This document shows, piece after piece, positions 1 through 9,073 of a stretch of DNA of 33,517 nt (position 1 is its first letter; every line of letters starts with the position of its first letter). The notes under the pieces are model-generated. The model did not search any database. It saw only the letters and a list, made by a program, of their open reading frames with translations, and had not been told where the DNA came from. A program made the position numbers and the translations under genes. The stretch spans positions 1 to 33,517 of the forward strand of contig CALNWS010000052.1 of assembly GCA_940747215.1 (NCBI GenBank), read 5' to 3'. This DNA is from an uncultured Paraburkholderia sp. GTDB lineage: Bacteria; Pseudomonadota; Gammaproteobacteria; Burkholderiales; Burkholderiaceae.

Positions 1-12
1 GAACCCCGCTGA

Positions 13-285
13 GTGCGTGCGTCTGGTTCCCTTTGTCATTCCCCGGTTCCTCTGCCCGCATTATCCGCTGGCTCAGGCCCCGGCCGCTCCACTGATCCGG
101 CTGTCCAAATTCCCGCGACCACTTCTGAGCGCTATGTGCGCGTGAACGTCGCAGGCATCCGCTTCGACATGCCGAGCGAAGATGCGAGCCTGCGCGAAGG
201 CATGCCGTGCCGCATCGATCTACGCGTAGACGGCGTGACTGTGTGGGGCGCGTCGCGCCCGCGTTTGAAGATCGGCAAGCGGCGA
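13..285 (+). CDS. Unidentified coding-like fragment at the window edge
   Basis: I do not recognise this sequence. From about position 130 to 285 the plus strand shows strongly coding-like third positions (mostly G or C) and a sensible peptide that includes VNVAGIRFDMPSED and CRIDLRVDGVTVWG. The stretch before about 120 is less convincing. The reading frame runs on without a stop into the antisense of the nadV tail, so either its own stop codon is lost or the frame is shifted near 285. It would be convergent with nadV. It may be the 3' part of a gene that begins outside the window or a decayed remnant. No function is proposed, and neither end is certain. Confidence 0.3.
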
Positions 286-1702
286 TCAGCCCTCGCTGGC
301 GTGCGCGCGGTTTCTGATCTGCGTGAGCGTTTCGTCGACCAGTCATCTGCCCGAATCGAACACGGTGACGAGCGCGTCTTCCCAATCGGCTTCGGTGAAA
401 TGTGCTTCACTCTGCGTATCCGCATTTGCAGGCAACGCCACGGTCCGGTATTCGCCCGTCTGACGATTCACGAGCAGCGTGAGGCGTCCTTTCATCGAGC
501 GTTTGCTGGAGGTCCGTGACCGGGTCTTTCAGCACGTCGTGCCATTCGTCGCCTAGACGGATCGCCGAGCACTTCATCGCAAAGCGCTGCGTGTCGCGGT
601 TGATCTGTTGCAGCAATGCGCCGCCCATGCCGAACACGATGTTGTCGGTGGCGAAGCCGGCTTCGTCCATCGCGGCGAGAATCGTTTCGATCGACTCGGG
701 ATTGATGCCGTCGCCCTGAATCACGCGCACGTTGTTCAGCACGCGCCGCCCTTTGCTATTCACCGACGAGCCAAACGACGCCTCCAGCGCACGCAACGTT
801 TGCAGCACGATCGTGAGTGGATCGCCGGAGTCGGGGCGGATCACCAGCGTGCCGCCGAAGTCGATCACCGTCTGCTTCAGCTCCGTGCCCCACACCTTCA
901 GCGCGGCGAAGAGATCGTAGGAATCGGAGACGACCGAGACGATCGCGCCCGGCTTGCCGAACTTCGCGATCATGTTGCGGAACGCGTCGGTTTCGCGCTC
1001 GCGGCCCCACGACGTGATCGTGCTGTGCTCCGCGGCGGGCACCGAAAACGCGGACATGGCTTCGTTGTAGTAGTGGTTCGCCGCGACCACGCCGAGCACC
1101 GTATCCGAACCCATGAAGCTCACGAGATGCGCCGCGCCGCCGATCGCCGCCGACTCTGCGCTCGACACGCCGCGCGCCAAAGTCGTGCACCTTGAACGGC
1201 AGTTGCGCGAGGTCGTCGCCGGTTTTTTCGAGCGACGCGCAAATCAGCTTGCGCAGATGCCAGCTTTGCGTGGCGACCGTGATCGGATACCAGACGCGCA
1301 GCAGCATGATTTCCAGATACGACGCGAGCCAGAACACCTGCGGGTCGTCGCATTCGACCGTGACAAGCACGTTGTGCACGGGCACCACCGACCCTTCGGG
1401 CACCGCGCGAATGCGCACCGGCATGTAGCCGCCGTACTGGTCGACGATATGACGCCAGCCCGCTTCGTTGAACGGCTCGCCGTGCGCCGTGAAAAACGCG
1501 GCGGCCTGATCGATCATCGCGGACGTGAGCGGCCGGCACAGGTACTCCTTGATGAGCATCTGCAAGCCGAAAAAGAGCGTGCGGTCGTAACGTCCGCCGC
1601 GCGACTCGATGTACGAAAACATCGCCGACGCCTCGGGCGGATATTGTAGATAGTGCGACGCCTTGTACGAGTCGGTATTGGAGAATCGGGTTGGACAGGA
1701 TC
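286..1702 (-). pseudogene. nadV: Nicotinamide phosphoribosyltransferase, disrupted
   Basis: NadV/NAMPT joins nicotinamide and PRPP to give NMN, the first step of NAD salvage. Family sequence is plain in separate frames: [15 protein letters not shown] and [19 protein letters not shown] near the N terminus, then PFKVHDFGARGVSS, VIRPDSGDP and GDGINPESI. The last piece, FTEADWEDALVTVFDSGR, ends at a TGA at 286-288. Lesions seen: no start codon at the 5' edge (about 1702), one extra base at 1680-1681, a loss of about 2 bp in a GC run near 1167-1178, an indel near 515-520, and an in-frame TGA at 343-345. The span of about 473 codons is near full length, so the body was lost by small lesions rather than truncation. 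It abuts truncated pckG head-to-head. Product identity is well supported. Whether the lesions are biological or technical is not settled. Confidence 0.85.
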
Positions 1703-1705
1703 GAC

Positions 1706-2671
1706 GCGATGCTGATTCCGCCGGAAGGTCTGAACGGCTGGAGCATTTCCACGATCGGCGACGACATCGCGTGGATCAAGCCGGGCAAGGACGGGCGTCT
1801 CTACGCGCTCAACCCGGAGGCCGGCTATTTTGGCGCGGCGCCGGGCACGAGCGAAAAGACCAACTTCAATGCGATGGCCACGCTGAAGGAAAACGTGATC
1901 TTCACGAACGTCGTGCTCACCGATGATGGCGACGTCTGGTGGAAAGGCATGACCGCCGAGCCGCCCGCGGATCTGATCGACTGGCAGGGCGCGGACTGGA
2001 CGCCGGCCAGCGCGAAGGAAAGCGGCCGCAAGGCAGCGCACCCGAACGCGCGCTTCACGGCGCCGGCTTCGCAATCGACGCGTTCATCTTCGGCGGACGC
2101 CGCTCCACGACCGTGCCGCTCGTCACCGAGGCGCGCAACTGGGTCGAAGGCGTCTATATGGCCGCCACGATGGGCTCGGAAACCACCGCCGCCGCGGCAG
2201 GCCAACAAGGCGTGGTGCGGCGCGATCCGTTCGCGATGCTGCCGTTCTGCGGCTACAACATGAGCGACTACTTCGGTCACTGGCTGAAAACCGGCGAGCG
2301 TCTCGAGCAACTGAACGCGAAGGTGCCTAAGATTTTCTGCGTCAACTGGTTCCGCAAGGGAGCGGGCGGCAAGTTCGTCTGGCCGGGCTTCGGCGAAAAC
2401 ATGCGGGTGCTCGGCTGGATGGTCGGCCGTATTTGAAGGCACGGCGCAAGGTGAGGAGCACGCGTTCGGGCTGTCGCCGCATTACGAGGACATCGACTGG
2501 AGCGGCCTGAATTTCACGCGCGAGCAGTTCGAGCAGGTGATTTCCGTCGACGATAAAGCGTGGCGCGACGAGCTCACGCTGCACGCCGAGCTCTTTGACA
2601 CGCTGCAGCACGGCTTGCCGTCAGCGCTTACTCAAGCGAAGAAGTCGCTCGAAGGGAAACTCGCGGCATGA
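1706..2671 (+). pseudogene. pckG: GTP-dependent phosphoenolpyruvate carboxykinase, 3' half only, disrupted
   Basis: GTP-PEPCK converts oxaloacetate to phosphoenolpyruvate, the entry step of gluconeogenesis. The fragment starts abruptly at [12 protein letters not shown], just after where the family's P-loop (GKTN) should be, so the N-terminal half with the P-loop and catalytic cysteine is absent. Recognisable blocks follow: [84 protein letters not shown]. Two further lesions break the frame. About 40 bp are missing near 2066-2075, between what look like two copies of GCTTCGCA, and there is an extra T in the T run at 2432-2434, which creates a TGA. After correction the frame reaches TGA 2669-2671. 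It cannot make an active enzyme. Confidence 0.9.
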
Positions 2672-2697
2672 TCGTGTGAGTGGTCACTTCGGCAAAG

Positions 2698-2723
2698 AAA
2701 GCCGCCCTCGTGCGGCTTTTTTC
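2698..2723 (+). terminator. Rho-independent terminator after pckG
   Basis: A GCCGC/GCGGC stem (2701-2705 with 2712-2716), extended by three A-T pairs, has a six-base loop and is followed by a T run interrupted by one C. It lies 27 bp after the pckG stop codon, as expected for that gene's terminator. Confidence 0.75.
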
Positions 2724-3014
2724 TTTTTTGGGGTCAGCCAGACCGCATTTTTGCGCTGCGCGTCATGCTGCGGCAGCCATCCCGTCTGTTCGAACAAAAA
2801 ACACAGTGCAAGCCGCACCGCAGCAGATTGTTGCTTTCGACGGAACAATGAGTGGTCCTGCCCTACATTGGCAAGCACAATCGCACAAATTTCGACAATA
2901 TTCCGCTTTCGTGGGCAACTTCTGCACGATTTCGCGAGTCGTAGGAGGATTCCAAGTTCGCTTAACTGGTTTTCACCAATTGTCAGGAAGCAGTAACACG
3001 GCAGGAGTTGTCAT
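2724..3014. other. Intergenic region upstream of the LysR gene
   Basis: No gene is supported here. The region is less GC-rich than the genes and presumably holds the LysR promoter. I could not single out a convincing -35/-10 pair or a regulator-binding palindrome. A purine-rich GGCAGGAG stretch just upstream of the ATG at 3015 is a plausible ribosome binding site. Confidence 0.4.
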
Positions 3015-4115
3015 ATGGATCATTTGCAGTCGATGCGAGTTTTCGTCAAAGTGGCGGATCTCGGCAGTTTTGCCCGCGCTGCGAGCGCGATGGATATTTC
3101 CAACGCAGTTGCAACCCGTCACGTTGCCGACCTCGAAGGCCGTCTTGGCACGCGGCTGCTCAATCGCACAACCCGCAGCTTGTCCCTGACAGAATCGGGC
3201 CAAGTTTATCTGGAGCGCGCGCGCCAGATTCTCGACGAACTGGAAGACATCGAACAGATGGTGGTCGCGCGCAATCATGAACCGGTGGGCACGCTGCGGA
3301 TCGTCGCGCCGGTGGTATTCGGGCTTCACAACCTCGCGCCCGTCCTGCAAACCTACGCGGAGCGTTACCCGAAAGTCATTCCCGACGTCACGCTGGTCGA
3401 TCGTCAGGTCGATCTGGTCGAAGAAGGTTTCGACGTGGGCGTCGTCATTGCACGGCAAATGCGCAGCGCGAGCATCGTCACGCGGCGCCTCACCACGGGT
3501 TGTATGACCGTGTGCGCTACGCCGGCTTATCTGGAAAAGCACGGCACGCCGACGCGGCCCGAGCATTTGCTGGAGCATCCGTGCCTTTCCCTGCCGTCCG
3601 AATACTGGGGCGACGAGCGCGTGTTCACGGGTCCGGAAGGCGAAGTGCGCGTGCGTCCGTCGAACGTGATCGTGGCGAACAATACCGAGATGCTGCGTCA
3701 GTTTGCGCTGCTCGGCATGGGCATCGCGATCCTTCCGAGCTATCTGATTGGCCGCGACATGACGCGTGGTCGTCTGGTGCGTCTGCTTGGCGACTACCGT
3801 TTGCCGCAGGTCGAGATCAACATCGCGTATCCGAGCCGTCGTCACTTGCCGGCGAAAGTGCGTACGTTTATCGACCACCTCGTCGAGCACTTCAGCCAGA
3901 CGCCGAACAGCCTGCTCGGCGAACAGTGGATCAAGGACGGCGTGGATCAGCCGGCCATGTCCATGACGTTGGATTTGGAGGACCCCATGCCGCCGGAGAA
4001 GTTCGACGGCGCCGAGCCGCTGTCATGTCTTCTGGACAGCGAGTTATCGCCGGTGCCGAAGACGTTGTCCAAGACGACGAATCGACAGCGATCCTCGGCG
4101 ATCTCACCGCTGTAA
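3015..4115 (+). CDS. LysR-family transcriptional regulator
   Basis: Residues 1-60 form the LysR winged helix-turn-helix (MDHLQSMRVFVKVADLGSFARAAS, recognition region SNAVATRHVADLE, wing LLNRTTRSLSLTESG). Residues from about 90 to 300 are the periplasmic-binding-protein-like effector domain (GTLRIVAPVVFG, LPSYLIGRDM). The protein is 366 aa, longer than the roughly 300 aa usual for the family. The extra residues are a polar C-terminal tail rich in Ser, Pro and Thr, with no motif I recognise. The gene stands alone, convergent with topB, between terminators. The effector and target genes cannot be told from sequence. The ATG start follows a GGCAGGAG-type ribosome binding site. Confidence 0.9.
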   Translation: MDHLQSMRVFVKVADLGSFARAASAMDISNAVATRHVADLEGRLGTRLLNRTTRSLSLTESGQVYLERARQILDELEDIEQMVVARNHEPVGTLRIVAPVVFGLHNLAPVLQTYAERYPKVIPDVTLVDRQVDLVEEGFDVGVVIARQMRSASIVTRRLTTGCMTVCATPAYLEKHGTPTRPEHLLEHPCLSLPSEYWGDERVFTGPEGEVRVRPSNVIVANNTEMLRQFALLGMGIAILPSYLIGRDMTRGRLVRLLGDYRLPQVEINIAYPSRRHLPAKVRTFIDHLVEHFSQTPNSLLGEQWIKDGVDQPAMSMTLDLEDPMPPEKFDGAEPLSCLLDSELSPVPKTLSKTTNRQRSSAISPL

Positions 4116-4163
4116 AATCGCGCTGAATCCGTTTCGAGGCGGATTCACTGGGGCTAAAGAAAA

Positions 4164-4197
4164 AGCGCAGTCACCGGAAGGTGACTGCGCTTTTTTT
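4164..4197. terminator. Bidirectional terminator between lysR and topB
   Basis: A perfect 12-bp stem (AGCGCAGTCACC, 4164-4175, with 4180-4191) has a GGAA tetraloop, seven T on its right flank and a run of A on its left. It can therefore end both the lysR transcript (plus) and the topB transcript (minus). A smaller stem-loop, TGAATCCG/CGGATTCA, lies just upstream at 4124-4147. Confidence 0.9.
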
Positions 4198-4244
4198 ATT
4201 GCGCTGCCGACGCGGCTGCAACTGCAGTTGCAGCCCCACGGGCC

Positions 4245-6923
4245 TTAAGAGCCGATTTTCCGCGCAACCGATTTCTTCGCCGGCGCCTTCTTCGCTGCTG
4301 CGGTTTTGGTTGAAGCCGTCTTCGTCGTGGCCTTTTTGGCGGTGACTTTCTTCGCCGCCGGTTCGGCCTTTACGGCGACCTGCGTGTCTTCGTCGTCTTC
4401 CGATTCCAGACCAGCCTTGGTGGCCGATTTCGCCGCCGCGGTCTTCGCAGCCGTTTTCGCCAACAGCTCTTTCTTCTCGAATTCGAAGCCGATATTGCCG
4501 TCGTTCTGCTTGACGAGGAACGCCTTGAAGTTGCGGCCGGTGCGCGACGACTTAAAGTTCGTCAGCAGATCCGTGCGGCCTTCTTCGAGCAGTTTGGCCA
4601 TCTGCTCGCGGCCAATTTCCTGCTGCAGGATTACTTTGCCCGAGCGGAAGTCGCACGTTTTCGGATTTGCGACTGAGTTCTCGCACACGTAGCTCATGCC
4701 ATGTTCGAACACCTTGCCTTTGCACTTCGGGCAGGCGCCGACCGGTTGCTGATCGGAGAAATCAGGCGGTTCGCCGTCTTCGCCGCCCGTGCCCTGACCG
4801 AAGTCGAACTCGAGCTTGAAGTTCTTGATCTCGTCGTCGAGAGACAGCTTCAGGATCGCCGAGAACGGACGGCCCATCTTGCTGCGGAAACCCGAGAGCG
4901 GCCCGATTGTCTTGTTACGCAGCAGTTCCCCGACCTCTTCGATCTCGAACTGACGACCACCCGGAATCTTCGAAATCGAAAATTCGCATTTTGAGCAGGC
5001 GAAGCGCCGGTAGTTTTCCTTCACCTGGCCACCGCAATGCGGACAAGGTGTCTGCAACGTCGCGTAATCGCCCGGGATCGTGTCGGAATCGTATTCCTTC
5101 GCGCGCTTCACGATGGTTTGCGTCATGCGGGCGATTTCCTGCATGAACGCGTCGCGCGGAAGATTGCCGCGCTCCATTTGCGAAAGCTTGTACTCCCATT
5201 CGCCGGTGAGTTCGGGCGCCGTCAGTTCCTTCACGCCGAGACCACGCAACAGCGTCATGAGCTGGAACGCCTTGGCCGTCGGAATCAGTTCGCGGCCTTC
5301 GCGAACCAGATACTTTTCGCCCAGCAGACCTTCGATGATGGCCGCGCGCGTGGCCGGCGTACCGAGGCCCTTCGCGGCCATGGCTTCGCGCAATTCGTCG
5401 TCTTCGACGAGCTTGCCCGCGCTTTCCATGGCGGACAGCAGCGTGGCTTCGTTATAGCGTGCGGGCGGCTTCGTGACCAGCTGATGGGCGGCGATCTTGT
5501 CGGTCTTGACCTTCTCGTTTTTCTGCACCGGCACGAGGTTGGCGTCTTCGCCGCTGGTTTCGCGACCGTAGATCTGCAACCAGCCCGGCTCGACCAGAAC
5601 CTTGCCTTCCGTTTTGAAGTGGTGACCGACCACTTCCGTGATCCGCGTCGTCACGCGATATTCGGCGGCGGGGAAGAACACCGACAGGAAACGTTTGACC
5701 ACGAGGTCGTACAGCTTCTGTTCCGGTTCCGACAGATTCTTCGGCGCCTGCAGCGTCGGGATGATTGCGAAATGGTCGCTGATCTTCGAGTTGTCGAAGA
5801 TGCGCTTGTTCGGCTTCACCCAGCCCTTGTCCAGCACCTGCTTGGCGAACGGCAGATAGTTGTTGCTCTCCTTGAGCATGCCGAGCGTCTGCTTGACCGT
5901 CTCCATGTAGTCCTCGGGCAGCGCGCGAGCGTCGGTCCGGGGATACGTGAGCACCTTGTGCTTTTCGTAGAGCGCCTGCGCGAGGCCGAGTGTGTTCTTG
6001 GCCGAGAAGCCAAAGCGGCCGTTCGCCTCGCGCTGCAGGCTCGTCAAGTCGAACAGTGCCGGCGACAGTTGCGTGGACGGCTTCGATTCTTCCGTGACCG
6101 TGCCGATCTGGCCGCGGCAGGCCGCGACGATCGTCTCGGCTGCGGGCAGTGCCCACAGACGCGAGTCGCGTTTCTCTGGATCGAACTCGTTGCGCTTGAA
6201 CTTCGGATCGAACCAGCGGCCTTCGTAGAAACCGGCCGCGCAGACGAACTCCGCTTTCACTTCCCAGTAGTCGCGCGGCACGAAGCGGCGAATTTTTTCT
6301 TCGCGCTCCACTACGATGGACAGCGTCGGCGTTTGCACGCGGCCGACGGTGGTCAGGAAGAAGCCGCCGCCCTTGCTGTTGAACGCGGTCATGGCGCGCG
6401 TGCCGTTGATGCCCACGAGCCAGTCGGCTTCCGAGCGGCAACGTGCGGCGTCGGCGAGCGGCTGCATTTCCTCGTCGCTACGCAGACGCGCGAAGCCGTC
6501 GCGAATCGCGACGGCCGTCATGGACTGAAGCCACAGGCGTTGTACCGGCTGTTTGGCTTTCGCGTGCTGCGCGATCAGGCGGAAAATCAGTTCGCCTTCG
6601 CGCCCCGCGTCACATGCGTTGATCAGACGATTCACGTCCTTGCGCTTGAGCAGCTTGGTCAGCACCTTCAGGCGCGACTCGCTCTTCGCAATCGGATTCA
6701 GATCAAAATGCGGCGGAATGACGGGCAGATTGGCGAAACTCCACTTGCCGCGCTTGACTTCATAATCTTCGGGCGCGGCGATTTCCAGCAGGTGGCCCAC
6801 TGCCGACGAGAGCACGTAGTCGTCGCTCTCGTAGTACTCGTCATGCTTGGTAAAGCCGCCCAAAGCGCGCGCGATGTCGTTCGCGACGGAAGGTTTTTCG
6901 GCGATGATCAGTGCTTTGGACAT
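4245..6923 (-). CDS. topB: DNA topoisomerase III
   Basis: A type IA topoisomerase that cuts one DNA strand through a tyrosyl intermediate and decatenates replicated DNA. The N terminus carries the TOPRIM domain (ALIIAEKPSVANDIARAL, and the acidic CDAGREGELIF). The active site TYPRTD places the catalytic tyrosine at residue 327. The C-terminal part has two zinc-finger modules with CPHCGG...CSKC and CPKCKG...C patterns, then a tail of roughly 60 residues rich in Lys, Ala and Thr, probably disordered and DNA-binding. At 892 aa it is longer than the enterobacterial enzyme because of the extra fingers and tail. The frame is open throughout. The thioredoxin-like gene lies upstream on the same strand, 270 bp away. 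The ATG start aligns with the family N terminus. Confidence 0.97.
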   Translation of the reverse strand: MSKALIIAEKPSVANDIARALGGFTKHDEYYESDDYVLSSAVGHLLEIAAPEDYEVKRGKWSFANLPVIPPHFDLNPIAKSESRLKVLTKLLKRKDVNRLINACDAGREGELIFRLIAQHAKAKQPVQRLWLQSMTAVAIRDGFARLRSDEEMQPLADAARCRSEADWLVGINGTRAMTAFNSKGGGFFLTTVGRVQTPTLSIVVEREEKIRRFVPRDYWEVKAEFVCAAGFYEGRWFDPKFKRNEFDPEKRDSRLWALPAAETIVAACRGQIGTVTEESKPSTQLSPALFDLTSLQREANGRFGFSAKNTLGLAQALYEKHKVLTYPRTDARALPEDYMETVKQTLGMLKESNNYLPFAKQVLDKGWVKPNKRIFDNSKISDHFAIIPTLQAPKNLSEPEQKLYDLVVKRFLSVFFPAAEYRVTTRITEVVGHHFKTEGKVLVEPGWLQIYGRETSGEDANLVPVQKNEKVKTDKIAAHQLVTKPPARYNEATLLSAMESAGKLVEDDELREAMAAKGLGTPATRAAIIEGLLGEKYLVREGRELIPTAKAFQLMTLLRGLGVKELTAPELTGEWEYKLSQMERGNLPRDAFMQEIARMTQTIVKRAKEYDSDTIPGDYATLQTPCPHCGGQVKENYRRFACSKCEFSISKIPGGRQFEIEEVGELLRNKTIGPLSGFRSKMGRPFSAILKLSLDDEIKNFKLEFDFGQGTGGEDGEPPDFSDQQPVGACPKCKGKVFEHGMSYVCENSVANPKTCDFRSGKVILQQEIGREQMAKLLEEGRTDLLTNFKSSRTGRNFKAFLVKQNDGNIGFEFEKKELLAKTAAKTAAAKSATKAGLESEDDEDTQVAVKAEPAAKKVTAKKATTKTASTKTAAAKKAPAKKSVARKIGS

Positions 6924-7193
6924 GACTCGATTGAGGTTGGTAGATCAGGGTTGATGGCCTTGAGTGCGCTAATCAGCGCGCGACTCCCTCGTTTGCGACC
7001 TTTGCGACCCATTAACGACCGCTTTATAGCACACGCGGCAAGAGCAACGTGTCACGCACCATAAAAGCGCGCCATCATAATTGCGCGCTCAGCCATTGAT
7101 CAAGCCGCGCGAAACACGCCGAGGCTGCCGGCAACGCCCATGCCGCCAGCGTCGCAACCGCCCGCGCCGTCGCGGCTGCGGCTGCGGCTGCGC
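6924..7193. other. Gap between topB and the thioredoxin-like gene
   Basis: The part near topB probably holds its promoter. On the minus strand TATAAA (within GTGCTATAAAGC, about 7022-7027) resembles a -10 box, but no good -35 is placed at 17 bp. Next to the thioredoxin stop, about 7170-7193, is a short run of GCGGCT hexamers. On the minus strand from about 7190 to 7079, one frame reads through 37 Ala-rich codons and ends in QWLSAQL and a TGA. This could be a remnant or chance in GC-rich DNA. Confidence 0.35.
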
Positions 7194-7571
7194 TCAGGCG
7201 ACCGCCAGCGCGGGCCGCAGCTTCGGCGCGCCGCTGACGCCGGGCACGGCCGTCAGGTCTGACAGCATCCGCTCGACAATGGCCGCCTGCGGCAGAACGG
7301 TGCCGAAAAAATGTGTCGTGACCGAATCTTCGATCAGAATGGTCGGAAAATTCTCGACATCGAGATCGTCGAATCGATCTGCATGGGTTTCGATGTCAAT
7401 CCATGCAAAACAGATTTCAGGGTGCCGCTCAGCCAGCTTGTCAAAAGCTTCCCGATACTCACGACACGTTCCGCACCATTCCGCGCAGAGGCAGGCAACG
7501 AACAGCGTGTCGGGCTCGTTGACGCGCTCGGCAATCCGGTCTTGGTCGGTGTCGAGATTTAGCGCGGGCAT
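7194..7571 (-). CDS. Thioredoxin-like protein
   Basis: A 125-aa single-domain thioredoxin fold. The redox motif is WCGTC (in CAEWCGTCREY, around residue 35). The cis-proline region is ENFPTILIE and the final strand is FFGTVL. There is no signal peptide, so it is probably cytoplasmic. I chose the ATG at 7571 because it begins the conserved MPALNLDTDQ and has an AAGGAA ribosome binding site just upstream; an open frame runs further upstream but does not look like protein. It lies between dprA and topB on the same strand. Its partner proteins are unknown. The Cys pair is intact, so it should work as a disulfide reductase or thiol chaperone. Confidence 0.88.
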   Translation of the reverse strand: MPALNLDTDQDRIAERVNEPDTLFVACLCAEWCGTCREYREAFDKLAERHPEICFAWIDIETHADRFDDLDVENFPTILIEDSVTTHFFGTVLPQAAIVERMLSDLTAVPGVSGAPKLRPALAVA

Positions 7572-7713
7572 GGTGGTTCCTTGCGTACTTTTGTCAGGTG
7601 CTTTGGCGTGAAGAATGTAGCTAGCACGGCCGATTCCGAATAGACCAACCCTGATCAATACGAGCTCACGCAGCAGTTGCCCGCGTGAAGCGTCCACCGG
7701 GCAAAACGCTCAC

Positions 7714-8830
7714 CTAGCCGGCGAGTTCGAGTTGCAGCAATGTGGTTTGAAAGCGGTGTCTTCCATCTCGGTGCGGGCGGCAATAATTTCAAGCGTGACG
7801 GGAGAATGGCCGAGCGCGTCGAGGAGTTGGCGGGCGAGCGGATCAGTTGCTTTTACATCCGGCAGGCGCTGTTCGGCCGCGCCGAACAGCGCGGTCGCCG
7901 GCGCGGCGGAAGCCTTCACCGCTTTCGGCGCCTTGGAGAAACCGAGTTCTTCCGGCATTTCGCCCGGCGTTTCCACGAGCTTCGCGCTCTGCTTGATGAT
8001 CCGGTGGCAACCGCGCGAGAGTAGTGCGTGGACCGATCCGGGCAGTGCAAAAATTCGCGCCCCATTTCATTCGCAAGCCAGGCGGTGATGAGCAAACCCG
8101 AGCGCATGGCCGCTTCGACAACGAGCACGCCGCTGACCAAACCGGCGATCAGACGGTTGCGCTGCGGGAATTTGGCGGCGCGTGCGGGTGTGCCGAGCGG
8201 CCACTCCGAGAGAATCGCGCCTTGCACGGCAATCTGCCGGGCGAGCGCATGATGCGCGGCCGGACAGCCGAGGTCCGCTCCCGTGCCGATTACGGCGACC
8301 GTTCCGCCGACGCCTGCGAGCCCGCCGCGATGCGCCCGTCGATGCCGAGCGCCAGCCCGGAAATGACAGTGACGCCCGCCGCAGACAATTCGCGTGCAAA
8401 GCGCTCCGCATTTTCGACACCTTGCGGCGTGGCGCTACGACTCCCCACAATGGCGATAGCCCGCATGTGCAGCAGGTCGAGCCGGCCCTTTATACTTTAT
8501 ATATAGTAGCGGTGGCGGATCGGGCATGGTCAGAAGTCTAGGCGGATACGCGGGGTCGTCGAGCATCACGATCTGGTTGCACGGCTGCTCGCGCCATGCC
8601 AGCACGGCGTCGAGATAGGCTGCGAAATCGGCACCCGGCGGCACCAACGCGGCGCGCGCGGCAGCGTCCCCGGCCACTTCGACCAAGGCCTCGTGCGACT
8701 GCTCGAATATCGCCTCCGGCAATCCGAACGTGGTGAGCAGCACGCGCAATGCGGCGGGTTTGAGCCCCGGCGCGAGCGAAAGCCTGAGCTAGGCGGCGAG
8801 TTCATCGACGGTTGCGGGCAAGTTATGCAT
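7714..8830 (-). pseudogene. dprA: DNA processing protein DprA/Smf, disrupted
   Basis: DprA loads RecA on single-stranded DNA during natural transformation. Pieces of the Rossmann-like DprA domain are clear in several frames: [77 protein letters not shown], and a C-terminal winged-helix segment ending LLQLELAG. Five lesions are visible: TAG in place of a probable Trp codon at 8789-8791 (codon 14), a 7-bp tandem duplication at 8488-8501, a loss of about 4 bp near 8330, a missing base in an A/T run near 8050, and a missing base near 7750. The start is ATG 8830 ([11 protein letters not shown]). The gene order dprA-trx-topB opposite def-fmt supports the identity. No functional product is expected. 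Confidence 0.92.
8488..8501. repeat. 7-bp tandem duplication inside dprA
   Basis: CTTTATA occurs twice in direct succession (TATAAAG on the coding strand). Removing one copy restores the expected reading LLYIKGRLDLLHMRAIAIVGS, so this is a frame-breaking duplication and not ancestral sequence. Confidence 0.85.
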
Positions 8831-9073
8831 TGGGGTCGGTTCTCCTGCAGGGCCTGCGGGCAGGCGGGCGCCATGCTAAAATTTTCATCATCCGAAATAA
8901 CGTTAGCGCCGTGCCCACCCGCGCGGGCTCGTCGTTTGCACACGGGGCGCGTTGAATCGAAACCGTTCAACACCATCTATGCTGTGCGTAATGCGGTGCG
9001 CCCACAATTCGGCCGAATGGCCAATGCGAGCCTTGCACCAGCCCGCGGCGACTTAAAAAACACACTCGAAATC

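Noticed and set aside
2595..3189. Overlapping plus-strand open frames between pckG and lysR
   Set aside because: They cover the pckG terminator and run into lysR out of frame, with no coding-like third-position pattern.
5037..7064. Long plus-strand open frame of 675 codons
   Set aside because: Antisense to topB. Its peptide is rich in Arg, His and Leu with no family resemblance; GC-rich third positions of topB leave the opposite strand free of stops.
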